Shown: in pieces, positions 1 to 12,766 of the stretch
How positions within the stretch are numbered: the stretch's first letter is position 1
Layout: every line of letters begins with the position of its first letter
Origin: Utricularia gibba
Lineage: Eukaryota > Streptophyta > Magnoliopsida > Lamiales > Lentibulariaceae
Direction of reading: 5' to 3'
Assembly (NCBI GenBank): GCA_002189035.1
Contig: NEEC01000007.1
Location: 2,852,001 to 2,916,000 of the forward strand
DNA: 64,000 nt
Made by a program: the position numbers and the translations under genes
Notes under the pieces: model-generated
What the model saw: only the letters and a program-made list of their open reading frames with translations
Database searches by the model: none
Told to the model about the DNA's origin: nothing

Positions 1-2713
1 CAAAAAGTAAATCATTCATCCTAGTATTTCTTTAGTTCAATTATGTTAAATTTCGGAGTTCTCGCAAAATCCAAAGCATTCGTATTGCTAAGATTGCACC
101 CAAGTAGTGTCACACGAGCAAACGACACATATGTTATACTTTTGGATTCGATCATTATATCTTCCAAATCATTTTGATTTACAATATTTATATTACATTA
201 TTTTGAAGCTCTTTTTAAATCCATCACGTTGGATGACCTTCTACTCAAAAAGTGACTATATGGCAAGCAATTGGCAAAGGCATCTGAGCCATTGATATGA
301 ATTAAACGTTATGATTCTAGATCTCTAGATTAATGTAGAAGACACATATGGTTCTCACAAAATATAATATTAATAAATAGATCAGCATGCCATATTTTGG
401 TTCCCATGTTATCGTGTAATGCAGATGGTAGGCAGTGGTACATTGCTACTTATATAATTGTAATCAATGGTATCACATGAACAACGGACAAAAAAAAGGA
501 TGCAGTACGAATACTTCTCACAATCATCTATTTTAATATTATTCTCTCACAAACATGTTTAGTTTTGAAGTTTTGATGGGATATAATGCATTGACACTGG
601 TATCATCGCATATGAGTGGTTATTAAATGTCATTTTTTAATATATTTTACTATATATTTTTAAGTGTTAATATAGGATTAAATTATCCAATAGAAATTAA
701 ATTAAGTGCTATTAGATATTTATTAAAAAATATAATTATCTTATTATTATTATTATTTTCATTATATATTTTATATTATTATATATAAATGTAAGATCAT
801 CAACAGGTGAAATGTGACACAGGTTTACAAACAAAAAAAATGGCCGAAACGTGACTTCTACTAAAGCTGCAATTATGGTGGGATTAAATAATGATACTAT
901 CCATGGCCCATGTATGAAGATGCATGGGAAATAAACGGAGGGGAAAAGGAGAATGTTTTCACACTTTAACTTTATCATGAATTTTGTTCTTACTGTCTAC
1001 CATAAAAAAAGAAGATGACCTGTAATTTCTATTTTTGCTTTTTATTTGTAATGACCATTGATAGCTGTTTTTAATTTCTAAAATTGATGAAGTTTCTTTC
1101 AATGTTTTTAGCATATTTTCTTTATTATTCATTGTATTTCTTATATATTTTGCATATTTTCACATGTATTATTACAATTCTTATGTACCTCTTAATCATG
1201 GTCTATAAATAGTTAACTACTATTCTTAAATTATATCACATTCTATCCTTCTAAGTTGGGGAGAGATAATGAATTATCTATGATCAAAATATTTCATTAA
1301 TTAATGAATACTGACCTCATAAGCAAGGTTATGTAGAAAATTCAATTTTGAGAGCAATCAATAATAATTTTCTTGTTTTCTTAATCATCTAAAAGAAAAT
1401 AATATAAAGTTATTTTTGTACCTCTTTACAAAAGAGTGTAATAAAATATATGATATTTCTTATTTCTATAACTAATTATTATGAAGAAATTTGAGGCAAT
1501 GAGAGATAAATAAGAAAACAAATTCTTAGTCAATTATTTAAATGTTATTTTCTATTTTAAACATTTTCAATCCCTCTTACATAACTTGTATTTTGTAATA
1601 GGTTAACATATAACATTTTTTTTATAGAAACTTAGTTCCCAATGATTGACACATTAATATATTAAATATGTTTTATGTTTTACTAATTAAAATTTATTGA
1701 GTAAACGACGCACATCAATGATATCAAATGAGTGAAAAATACATATATTGCACCCTTCAATACAAATACCATAGAATGAAAATTGTTGGGTTTATGACAA
1801 GATTATTCATTTGGGCCAATGAATAATCATGTCCAACTATAAGCTAAGCTAGGGAGCTTAACGTAATTTTAATTTTTAAGGTTCATTATCATTTTGCATA
1901 AAACAAGAAAAAGTTCAAGTTTATAGCCAATGGATTCCGTATTCTCTTGGATCACATCATAATCCTTCATTTGATATGATCTCATCCATTTTAGTAGATA
2001 TGAAATCAACAAGCACAAATATCATGATATAGTGTTCAATAATTTGATTATCTTATCTTTGTAAAATTTTTCTATCTATTTAATTTATTTTTACTATGTT
2101 TATCTTATAATTGAACTATTGAATGGGTGTAACTAATTGTATCTATTGATTTAGTTATAGTGATTTGTTTTCTTACTATCATAGAAATTACTTCAGTTTT
2201 CTTATTTTTTGGATGAACAATATATGTGACTATAATAATTTATTTTGAAAACTTCTTAACCACAGTATAGCATTGAATTTTATAATATTTATTGCATTAT
2301 TGACAACTTGAATATAAAAAATATATATAATTCATAACCAAATTAAAATAGCATACATATATGGTTCAAATTATATCTAATTGTAGTCCGCCAGCCATCC
2401 AAGTGATTAATAAATAATTTTAATTAAAAATTTTTAGAAAAAAGAAAAAGAGTGATGGCTGGATTTGATTGGAAATTTAATAATTATTAATCACAAAGAA
2501 TATCTTGAATAGTTATATCGAAATACCCGAAACAATATAAAATACTAAAAATCATTAATCGTGATTTGACGATGTCATTACCATAGAAACTGTCGTGTAA
2601 AAAGGAAGTTGCTTGACTTCAAAGTTCATATGTACAAGTTTGACCACTTGTCCGATTTCATTTTGGATGTATGAAATTGAATTCCATTTTCAATACACTC
2701 TCTCCCGAGAGCA
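1..2713. other. AT-rich intergenic region
   Basis: No credible coding exon is seen on either strand; the open frames are short, low in complexity and without family motifs. The stretch is strongly AT-rich with many A and T runs. The last few hundred bases should hold the promoter of the ankyrin gene that starts at 2714, but no clear TATA box or known element could be fixed. Confidence 0.6.
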
Positions 2714-4012
2714 ATGGAGAAGATCATCTTCGACGCTGTGGCAACGGGGAACTTGCTAGTTCTTCAAGGATTGCTCCAGGAGGACTCATTGCTGCTCGAG
2801 AGAGCTGTGTATTCATTTCACGGCAGGAGCCTCCTACATGTAGCAGCTGATCACGGCCATCTCGACATCGTTAAGGATATCGTTGGCCGGAATGCTGGGC
2901 TCGCCGAATTACCGGACCTGCAGGGATCGACCCCGCTGCATTTAGCGTCGTCAAGAGGCGATCTTCGCGTAGTCGAGGTATTGTCATCAGCGGCTCCTGA
3001 TGCATGCTTCTGGCGAGACAACCAGGGGAGGAATCCTGTACATGTTGCAGCGCTGAAGGGCAGGTTGGATGTTGTGAGAACTCTGGTGAAGAAATCCCCG
3101 ATCGCAGCACGGGAGACGACGAATCGCAACGAGACGGTGTTGCATTTATGTGTGAAGTACTCTCAGTTTGAGGTACTGAGGTATCTTGTTAGTGAGAAGG
3201 ATGCTGTTGATGATGGCGATGATGAGGGGAACGGGATACTGCACTTGGCTGTTAAGTATCAACAAATTGAGGTAAATGAGAGGCTTCCCTGACACCAATG
3301 GTGTATCATGTTCACTGTAAACTTACTGTTTCTTCTGATACAGATTATCAGATACCTAGTTGAAAGGACTGTTATTGACAAAAACATGAAGAACTTTAAG
3401 GGAAAGACTCCATCCGACTTGGCGCAATCATCCGAAATCCGGAAAATCTTCGATGAGACACCCTCTTTATCATCAGAGTCGAAGATCTGGATACACAATA
3501 GCCGCGAGATAATCATGGTAGTGGCTGTACTGATATCCACCATGGCTTTTCAAGCCGTGATCACCCCACCGGGTGGCGTGTGGCAAGATAACAAGATTCT
3601 GAACGATCCGGGAAGAAGCCCACGTCGGATCGGAGAGCCGGTGATGGTTTCTGCAAATCCAGTGCTGTTCAAGCAGTTCATCATCAACAACATCATAGCC
3701 TTCTTCTCGTCCCTTGCCGTAATCGTCCTCCTAATCAGCGGTCTGTGCAGCAGATGGAAGATCTTCAGATGGGTGCTGATCCTGATGATGTGGCTGTCGG
3801 TGGCGAACATCGCGGGGACCTTCGCCATCTGCATCAAGGCGATGAGCCCGGAATGGGAGAAGGAGCTCATCGGAGCTAACGTTGTGCTTGGAAGCTTCTT
3901 TTGGCTGGGTGTTCTGGTCACACTTTTCCACTTAGTAAATCATCGTTTAATGTTTGCGTGGCTCAAAAATGTCGGAGTTGTTGGCGTGGGGACCAAGTCA
4001 TTGCCTCGTTGA
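2714..4012 (+). CDS. Ankyrin-repeat protein with PGG domain (ACD6/ITN1-like membrane protein)
   Basis: Two exons, 2714-3271 and 3344-4012, joined in phase 0 across a 72-bp GT-AG intron, give about 408 residues. The first half carries at least five ankyrin repeats, with LLHVAADHGHLDIV, TPLHLASSRGDLRVV, NPVHVAALKGRLDVV, VLHLCVKYSQFEVL and ILHLAVKYQQIE cores; the last repeat spans the intron. The second half is a PGG domain, with the Pro-Gly-Gly at about residues 262-264 right after the first of four hydrophobic segments. This is the layout of plant plasma-membrane ankyrin proteins such as ACD6 and ITN1, which act in defence or salt and ROS signalling. That role is family knowledge, not seen here. 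Family members are often 400-650 residues, so this is a short but apparently complete one. The ATG at 2714 follows a stop-rich AT region and leads straight into the first repeat. Confidence 0.88.
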
Positions 4013-5368
4013 TAAATGGCGTCACATGCATTATTGGTGAAAATACCAAAATGACATATAGCTCAGCTTTAATCATTTATTCCAATTTGGAATAAATTTT
4101 TAATTATATTTATTAAATGAGAAATAAAAATTCTTAAATTGAATTTCAAAATTGCGCACGTAATCTTTTCGCGAGTTAATTGCACCCACCAACCAAGTTT
4201 GACACAACAGCATAACATTGATTGCACGTCACCGATACACATCCAATTTGATTTTTAATATTTGGATAATTATTATTTCAAACCATTTCGGTCATGTTTC
4301 CAGCTGGAAAAATGGGAAATTGGTTTACAGTAAATATTACGCATGCTTTTTTAAATTGACCACTATACCCCTAAATTAAATAACTGCGATTAAAATATGA
4401 AATTCTCGGGATCTTCAAACTCGTTTAGAATGAAGTTTTAATTTATTCGACACAATTGTAAATGATGTTAATTTATATAAAATGAGAGATTTTTAACAAA
4501 TTAAATTAATCTTATAGAGAGTATTATTTAACAAATAATTAATCATCATATTTGATAATAAATATTTATAATTATATTAATATAAAATATTATTAAATTT
4601 CTATGATTAAATAATTTTTTTAATATAAATTCTCTCGTTGTCTTAGATATTTTTCTTTCCTAATGCTGTCAACATTTTGTCTCAACTATATGACATATAC
4701 AAAAAAAATTAGGTCGGTGAACACTAATTTCAACATTTCTACGTGTTGACGATCTTTTTGACCGAGGTTATAGCAACGATCCTCCAATCATGTTTTAAAT
4801 CATTAAAAAAACCCGTTAATCATTTGTAAAAATTATTCAGGTTTGAGAGGTTCAATTTAAGTTCAAATAGTGATTAAATCGTCATTTTTCTTCATGACTT
4901 ACATCCTCATTGTATGATATTTTTTATTATAAACATTTAATTCTTAAGGTTTCATATTTTTCTTTTCTGTAGAAAAAAACATCATACAATATTAAAAATA
5001 TTTCTTTATTTAAACACGTCTTTTTTTCATCTATAATTAGCATGAAATAATATTATCAAGCCTTAGGATAATGATATTTTAAATTTAAATTCTATCTATT
5101 AGTTTAGTTACTTATGACTTTCAAAATGTTTTAAATTTAATTATCTTTTGATAAATAAATTTTTATTATACGGATCCACATAATTTTGTAAATTTTTGCA
5201 ATCGATTCTATATATCCTAAATCTGAACATCTGACTTTGTGCATCACAACATGGCATGCCATTCGCAGGTTGACGTGTTAGGCAATACTTTTTGTTGTTG
5301 TTAATTTAAAAAAAATGAACGGAAAATAAGGGGTTGCATTTCTCAAAATATGGGGAAAAAAAGGAAAA
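4013..5368. other. AT-rich intergenic region
   Basis: No supportable exon, RNA gene or element was found. The sequence is AT-rich between the 3' end of the ankyrin gene and the eIF4A promoter. Confidence 0.5.
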
Positions 5369-5430
5369 TGGGCCCGGGTTATGTGGACAAGAACCGTTTG
5401 GGCCAACGTGGAGAGCTCCATTTGGCCCAA
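5369..5430 (+). promoter_or_regulatory. Site II (TGGGCY) cluster upstream of eIF4A
   Basis: Three GGGCC/GGCCC cores sit close together: TGGGCCC at about 5369, TTGGGCC at about 5398, and TTGGCCCA (reverse orientation) at about 5422. Clustered TGGGCY boxes are well known in promoters of plant ribosomal and translation-factor genes, where TCP factors bind them. They lie roughly 150-250 bp before the probable 5'UTR of eIF4A, which fits such a role. Binding is inferred, not shown. Confidence 0.55.
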
Positions 5431-5667
5431 TTTCATGCAGATATGGATACGGCGCCGTTTCGTGAACATGAGAACGAAGAATTCCGCGGAATAAGACAGT
5501 GGGCAGGGCCTCAACCCTAGCCGCTGAAAGTGCTTAGCAAATATCCGTAACTCTCTCTTCAACTCCGCGGCGTAGATCCGGGGAGTCGTGGCAAAACTTC
5601 ATTTCGGAAGCTTTCTCGTCGATTGCTTCCTCATTTTACTACATTCTTCAACAAGATCTTTCTCTCG

Positions 5668-6112
5668 GTTTGTGCTTTTATCTGGTTTGTCGAATCCTCA
5701 TTTCTCCTGATGTGCCTGCATCTGTCTGTTGATGTTTGATCGGCCAATCGTAATGGGTTTCTTTTTTTCAAGATCTTTTCGTTAATCGAATCGTGATACC
5801 GCTTCCTTTCGTAATCATGTCGGTCTTTTTTCAGTTTGAGCGCCTGAGGCGTCTTTTCTTTGCTTAGGAAAGTATGTTTGCTTTCGTTGTTCTACGTTTG
5901 TATGCCCTCTCCTTGTGTAATTGCTACATGGAGTGAGATGAAATCCATAATGTTTTAGTGATATTATTTGAAATACTATTTCACTGGAATAACCACAGTA
6001 GTTATCACGCTTGTTTTTATGTTCTGTAGTTAGAAGGGGCGAACTTTTTTTTTTCTCCGTGGAATTGGATACTTTGCTAGTGTATTTGTATTAATATATG
6101 ATACTTTTTCAG
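5668..6112 (+). other. Probable 5'UTR leader intron of eIF4A
   Basis: A donor (CG|GTTTGT) at 5667/5668 and an acceptor (TTTTTCAG|TC) ending at 6112 bracket a T-rich stretch just before the start codon at 6115. Leader introns of this size are common in plant eIF4A genes. Only two untranslated bases would separate the acceptor from the ATG. Placed by eye; a transcript would settle it. Confidence 0.55.
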
Positions 6113-6114
6113 TC

Positions 6115-7682
6115 ATGGCTGGACTGGCACCGGAAGGCTCCCAATTTGATGCTCGGCAGTTTGATGCGAAAATGAATGAATTGTTAGTTACTTTCTGTTA
6201 TGGCCGTAAGCAAGCTTGGCCACATACGGCAGGTGTTTGTTGTTGATCTGAATTTTTAAATTTTTACTGTAGACTCGGCAGCGATGCAGATGATTTTTTT
6301 ACAAGTTATGATGAGGTTTATGATAGTTTTGATGCAATGGGTCTGCAAGAAAACCTTCTCAGGGGAATTTATGCTTACGGTACATCAATCTGCATCTATT
6401 CTTACAATTACGGTTACTGCTTGACCACCATTTCTATATTTGATAGCCAACATTTGATCTTTGAAAACTATTTTGGTAAGGTTTTGAGAAGCCTTCTGCA
6501 ATTCAGCAGAGAGGTATTGTGCCCTTCTGCAAGGGCCTTGATGTGATTCAGCAGGCTCAATCTGGAACTGGGAAGACTGCAACGTTTTGTTCTGGAATTT
6601 TACAGCAGCTGGACTATAGTCTTGTGGAGTGCCAGGCGTTGGTTTTGGCCCCTACTCGTGAGCTCGCCCAACAGATCGAGAAGGTCATGCGTGCTCTTGG
6701 TGATTACCTTGGTGTCAAAGTCCATGCGTGTGTTGGAGGAACTAGTGTTCGTGAAGATCAGCGCATTCTTTCAAGCGGTGTTCATGTTGTTGTTGGTACC
6801 CCCGGTCGTGTTTTTGACATGTTGAGAAGGCAATCACTGCGTCCAGATTACATTAAGATGTTTGTGTTGGATGAGGCTGACGAAATGCTCTCCAGGGGTT
6901 TCAAGGACCAGGTAAATATGTTTCATTAATTTTTCCTTTGTGCTGGTGTGTCTCCCATGCATCAAGCTTCAACTAATTCGTATTTGGCCTCGGAACTGAT
7001 TGTATCTCTTGGATGATTAATGTTTTTCTTTATTTTTTTGTCTCAGATCTATGATATCTTCCAGTTGTTGCCACCGAAGATCCAAGTTGGTGTGTTTTCT
7101 GCAACTATGCCACCTGAGGCGCTTGAAATCACCAGGAAATTTATGAATAAGCCTGTCCGCATTCTCGTCAAACGTGATGAGCTGACCCTTGAAGGTATCA
7201 AGCAGTTTTATGTGAATGTTGATCAAGATCAGTGGAAGCTGGAGACCCTGTGCGATCTCTACGAGACTCTGGCGATCACTCAGAGTGTCATCTTTGTGAA
7301 CACCAGGCGCAAGGTGGACTGGCTCACCGACAACATGCGCAGCCGTGACCACACCGTCTCAGCCACTCACGGAGACATGGACCAGAACACCAGAGACATT
7401 ATCATGAGAGAATTCAGATCCGGTTCGTCTCGTGTTCTCATCACAACCGATCTCCTGGCCCGTGGTATCGATGTTCAGCAGGTGTCGCTTGTCATCAACT
7501 ATGATCTTCCCACCCAACCTGAGAACTATCTTCACCGCATTGGAAGAAGTGGAAGGTTTGGAAGGAAGGGCGTGGCAATCAACTTTGTGACCAAGGATGA
7601 CGAGCGCATGCTTTTCGACATCCAAAAGTTCTACAACGTCGTCATTGAAGAGCTTCCAGCCAACGTTGCAGATCTGCTGTGA
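6115..7682 (+). CDS. eIF4A: Eukaryotic initiation factor 4A (DEAD-box RNA helicase)
   Basis: Four coding exons, 6115-6182, 6273-6379, 6481-6911 and 7047-7682, splice in phase to 413 residues, the usual length for plant eIF4A. The protein unwinds mRNA 5' leaders in the cytoplasmic eIF4F complex. Motifs in order: Q motif region ([10 protein letters not shown], about 61-70), Walker A AQSGTGKT (about 84-91), PTRELA, the DEAD box in VLDEADEM (about 189-192), SAT (220-222), ARGID, and HRIGRSGR (365-372). The ATG at 6115 begins [10 protein letters not shown], as in known plant eIF4A. All residues expected for ATP and RNA binding are present and no break was seen. A TGGGCY cluster lies upstream. The 3' end faces the LOG gene, whose stop is 267 bp away on the other strand. 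Confidence 0.97.
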
Positions 7683-7948
7683 TGTATTGGCATTCGGCAC
7701 TTGCTTGTTTTCCAGTAAATCATTGGTTTTTGTTTGGTAATTCCCGGTTCCCATTAGACATCTTTTTGTTTGGGTTTTGTTGTATGTGTCACTTGTTAGA
7801 AATAACTTATTTGCGTGAGCCACTCAGAGACTCCAGTCTTGCCCGCCCTCACATGCCTTGAAATTTAAAGCACAAAGTGCTCAATGAGATCGTGTCCAAC
7901 ACTAATAGCACAGCATCTGGAACAAAAGAAAAGCATACCGAATGAATG

Positions 7949-9417
7949 TCACAGGGATTCTCCTTCTGCTGTATAACCAGCAAGATGATCCATTTCCCAG
8001 CTCTCATGGGGAGCGACATTCCCATCAAAAGGAACATGATTCTGTGCGAAAGGCAGGAATTAGGTGCTGCTCCTGATGAAGAAGATACAGACAGTATTGC
8101 TTTATAGTTGTGCAGATATCAGTTACCTCCATCTTACTGATGAGTTCTTTGGCCGTGGAAGCAGACAGAATGATGTTCCTTGCCCCTGCTTTTATGAAGC
8201 CTTCCTTCACACCATTGTCGAACAATGCCAGTAAAGGGTCGTAGTATCCATCCACATTCAGCAAACCAACCTGTTCGTATCACCAAACATGTGTTGTAAG
8301 TTGAGAGGTCTTGCCAAAGCATGAATAGGCGGAAAGACGCATCACCGGTTTAGTGTGGATTCCAAGCTGTGCCCAAGTTATCATCTCCAGAAGCTCTTCC
8401 ATGGTTCCGTATCCTCCTGAAAGTGGGATTAAATGCACAGTTTTCGCTTGGAAAGCAATAAACTTCTCCATCTGGGAGTGAAGAGTAATGTTTGTACCAG
8501 GAAGAGCGATGAAGGCTTCTGACTCTCGTGCCATTACAGCTTTACGCTCGTGCATGTCTGAAACAATCTTCACATCTCCAACAGCTTCCCCTGATATCTG
8601 TCACATACAAACCATGTGCCCATGGCATATAGCTTAACTATGAAAGAAACACACTGCACAGAAGACCCTTGTGCCCTCAAAGCTGCCATACCCTCAAGTC
8701 TACTGTTTCATACCTCTACCTCCAAATGCAGTAAGATTCACTTGCAGCAGAACATTTCGAGGCAAAAGGTTCAACTATTGCTCACTAATACATACTTTTA
8801 CAACTTCCCAACACATTGTAAATTAAGGGATGAGAAGGATGCAGCAGCTGAGAGACCAAATTTGAAACACTACCAGTAAGTACCTCAACGGGGACTAGAG
8901 CTCGTGGATTACTCTGCATTTGAAGCAAAATAAATCCCATGTAAAGCTATTATCCATAAGCCATGATATTGACAAACTTTATTTAAAGCTGGGCTTGGTC
9001 TAGATCATGGGCGTGAATTTCCAGAATCGAAATACAAATACAGAGATCACTGATCATGAATTATAGATTTTGAACAATCGAGTGAAAAAGAAGGGGACTT
9101 ACCCAAGAACACTGCAGCCTCCGTCATATACTCTCTGTGATATTAGCCCCATTAGTCCAACGCTCCCACCTCCATAAACCAAGTTTATCTTTCTATTCAC
9201 CTGCAAATGAAAGCGATCCCTCCATCAATATACTGTTCACAAAGCTCCGGTACTTATTGCTATCTCATTAGATGATTTTTCACTGAGACAAACAACTAAC
9301 GAGTTCGTTTCCCAAGTCAATAGCAGCATCTCTGAAGACTTCCCTACGGCCTGGATTGCTTCCACAGAAAACGCAGATTCTCTTGAATTTGACACCGCCG
9401 TTCGCTTCGTTTTCCAT
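7949..9417 (-). CDS. LOG: LOG-type cytokinin riboside 5'-monophosphate phosphoribohydrolase, one base short in exon 3
   Basis: Seven exons on the minus strand: 9301-9417, 9103-9200, 8884-8913, 8498-8597, 8346-8416, 8127-8270 and 7949-8041. The product releases active cytokinin bases from nucleotides. The start [20 protein letters not shown], the [11 protein letters not shown] loop and the [10 protein letters not shown] signature (about 114-123) are all LOG hallmarks, and [17 protein letters not shown] follows. Exon 3 should encode a VIPRALVP-type stretch but has ATCCACGA where ATCCCACGA would keep frame, so the canonical splice hits a stop after a few codons. Using a second AG two bases further in (CAG|AG|) restores the frame to about 216 residues at the cost of Val-Ile. 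Either a base is missing from the assembly, or the acceptor has shifted, or the gene is damaged. Everything else looks intact. Confidence 0.85.
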
Positions 9418-11264
9418 TTTCGATTCCTTCTACGCGAACACCCACAAAGAGAGAACTCTGAAAAAATAAAGGGAACACATTCAATATTCTAATCCAATGC
9501 GTCAAAAGGAAAAAGCTGCAAATGTGTGAAGAAAAGAAAACGAAGGCAACATCACAAAAAGAGGCATCAGGGTACTCTTTTTGTCAGATTAATCCCCCGG
9601 AATCAGACACAAAAAAAAAAGAAAAAAAAACATTGTGGGGTCTGAGAAAAAGGGGCGAATGTTACAGGATGAAGTCAAAAGTAACCCAAATGAGAAGCCG
9701 CACTTCACGTTCTGTGAATATTTTATAGCAGGCAGCTCGGAGATGATCAAATGCAACAAAGACAGAGAGACAAGAAGGAGGAATCCTGTTTTACAACTAT
9801 ATTCCGCAAATCATTAAATGAAGAAAAGAAGGAAAATGGTCCCCATGTGTCTTGGTCACTGGTCACACCCCTGTTTTTGAGATCACTCGAGGAAGACAAG
9901 ATCAGGGAATCCAAACCATTCATTGCTAAAAATCTCATCTTTCATCAAAACCAACAATTGGTTTGTCCAAATTTGTAACCGTTACTTCAATGAGCGAACA
10001 AATTTTCCAGCCAAAGTAAAAACAAGTCGAAGATGAACTGGCAAGCCATCGGTCCAATTCAAGGCCACCGTGGCCCTAACGGGGGATGCGAAGACGAAGA
10101 TGAAAAGGAGTGATACTTGCTCCCAGCCAAGGCCAACCATTCCTTCGTTTTCCGATCCCACCGGAAAAGATGACAATCATTCATAACACTGGCGCACAAA
10201 CTCCGAAACACCACCGCTACAACGGCTTCGTTGGTGAGACTGAGCCCATCTGTGATCAGGATGATGGCGCACTTACTTATTCATTTCCGATTCTCCGTGC
10301 GCCGACTCGTCTTTGTTCTTGTGTTGCAGCGGCGAACTTCCACATTTGCAGTTACAGGGAGTCCCTTGACCTAGAAGAAATGCAAGACGTCAGTTAGCAG
10401 TAGCGCATAATGCTCCTCAGTTCTGCCTCCCCCGAGCTCCCCCCAACCAATCACACCCCATCTCTACACCTGCTAGAGGCGTATCCGCATTAATGTGCAT
10501 AAAGACAAGAAAGACAAACTTTCAGCTTCCTGACATCAGTTTAGCAGCAGTTGCCAATTTCATGCCCATTAAAGATAATATTTTTCCATTGAAAAAAAAT
10601 AATATTTTATATTTTAATATTTAGTAAAACATTTATTTCATTATGCATAATTTTATAATAAATTTTTATCAAATACATTATAATATTTATTATTTCATTT
10701 TTTTGTAAACTAAGCGTAACCAAATGTAACTAACAATTATTCTATTACATGTTATGTTCGTTTGGATACACACCCCTCATAATTTTACATTTTCTATACT
10801 CAAGAAAAGGATATCATTCAAAGAATCATTTTATTTAACTAATGTCGTATACTGTGGCCCATACATCATTTTTTTGTCCAAAATAGAAAGATCAAGCCTT
10901 TTTTTTAACCCCACGTCTACTTCCAAAAATATCTACAAAATAATATATATCTCTATAATTATTTATTTATTCGTGTTCCCAAAGTTAAAGGGTCTGGTTG
11001 TCCACTGTACGGCCCCCTTTCCTTTTTGGGCACGCATTCCAGAATGAGTTTGACCACCCAAAACATGTCGTCATTTTTTAAAAAGTCAACCCTCTTCGGA
11101 TGCCTATTAATTGATACTTGCGATTAAATTGTGACCTAAGTGATGTAATAATAAATAATTCCAATAACCTGAAAGAGTAGTACGATTTTAATATTTCCCT
11201 GTTGGGTTCCCCCGTCTGTGTATATGGTTCTCGCCTGCTGCCCGGTCATCGAACACACACGGTG
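9418..11264. other. Intergenic region between LOG and the AP2 gene
   Basis: This holds the LOG 5' flank (minus strand, from 9418) and the upstream region of the AP2 gene. Long A runs occur near 9610-9630. The open frames at 9522-10397 have no recognisable family motif, and 10.55-11.0 kb is AT-rich. Nothing else can be supported. Confidence 0.45.
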
Positions 11265-11753
11265 ATGAGGCATCTCTCATTCGAGGCATGCTCCCCCTTG
11301 TCGCCCAAGAGACGTGTCCGCGTCGCCAGGGATACTTCCGGTGGATCGGCGACACGGAGCTCCAGGTACAGAGGCGTCACTAGGTAAAGTCATATTGCTT
11401 AACGGAATAATGGCATGGGAAAGTAACCCCTTTTAAGAGGAATCACATCGTGATCTAGGCAATCTCTTGGTGGTGCAGACACAAAGCCACCGGAAGGTAC
11501 GAAGCTCACCTCTGGGACAGGACCGCTTGGAACCCCAGCCGCAGAGTGCGGGGAAAGCAAAGTACACTCCTCCTCCTCACGCTTTATTTTTTCATGGATT
11601 AAAATGATGACATTGATATTGCTTCTTCGACGCCTATTTATTATTCTACTATCATCACTTTCCATGCAATTATATTTTATGTTACTGATTTTTGTTGTTT
11701 GATGATCGCGTCTCCTGGCGACTGATGCGTTCCAAATAACTTAACAACGAAAG

Positions 11754-11762
11754 TCTATTTAG
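11754..11762 (+). other. 9-bp microexon in the first AP2 repeat
   Basis: The nine bases TCTATTTAG are flanked by AAAG and GTATGT. Joined after the A that ends exon 2 they give Ile-Tyr-Leu-Gly, matching the VYLG of WRI1-type AP2 domains, where a 9-bp exon at this place is well documented. Size, position and phase all agree. Confidence 0.8.
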
Positions 11763-12761
11763 GTATGTAACTGTTGTTTTTGGATCATTTTTTCTTCTTT
11801 TTACTGATCCGTGTTCTGTGGTTTTGAGATGAGTGATGGCTGTTTCCTGTTTGGGGTCTGTTGTTGTTATGATTGCAGCAAACACTAATGTGGGTTGATG
11901 TGCAGGGCGTATGCCGTTGAGGAAGACGCCGCCCGAGCATACGATCTTGCCGCTCTTAAGCACTGGGGCCGCGCCGCCGTGCTCAATTTCCCGGTAGATA
12001 TCTAGCAGCACACACACACGACTGAAAATGAGATTCTATCAGAGTGATTCATAAGAGACACGGTCACACACCAACCCCAAATTTAAACTTTCTGAATTTC
12101 GACACAACGTCTGAATGAAGGACAGGCCCAAGTGTATGGGAAGGAGATGGAGGAGATGCAGAAGGTGAACAAGGAGGTTTATCTTGCTCACCTGAAACGC
12201 AACAGCAGCGGATTCTCCCGAGGCACTTCCAAGTATCGTGGGGTCACAAGGTGACGGATGATCAATCTCAATGGCGATGTTACCATGAATATGTGTTTGT
12301 ATCTTAAATAGAAGATGATGAATTTCTAGGCATCATAACAGTGCCCGATGGGAGGCTCGAATTGGGCTCCTGCACAGCAAAAAGTATATCTATCTGGGTA
12401 CTTACGGTATGATGATCCCACTTTTCCATACTTAAAAAAAAATTGTACACAGAATGATTGTTCTTGCACTTGTTTCTCTGATGCAGACACCGAAGAAGAA
12501 GCTGCAGCGGCGTATGATATGGCGGCCATCGAAATCCGAGGTCAAAACGCTGTGACCAACTTCGAGGCCAGCAACTACAACTACACTGAAAAGCTGAAGG
12601 GACCCCATGAAGCGGACACCACTGGCCTTCCGAGCGTATACGAACAAGAACTGCAGGACGACCTCCAGGAGTCATCGGGGAGTAATGCTCTGTTATGTCA
12701 TGAACCCGAGATAAACTCACTAGACGTGAGCATGATGCACGGCTGGGATCCATGCCTCGTT

Positions 12762-12766
12762 AGCGC
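12762..12766 (+). repeat. Target-site duplication, left copy (AGCGC)
   Basis: AGCGC directly precedes the TG of the 5' LTR and is repeated at 18114-18118 right after the CA of the 3' LTR. Five bases is the normal copia duplication length. Removing one copy and the element restores the AP2 exon reading frame. Confidence 0.95.

Noticed and set aside
9522-10397. Several overlapping short open frames on both strands
   Set aside because: No family motif, low-complexity Lys/Glu/Ser content, and no matching splice pattern; they look like chance frames upstream of LOG.
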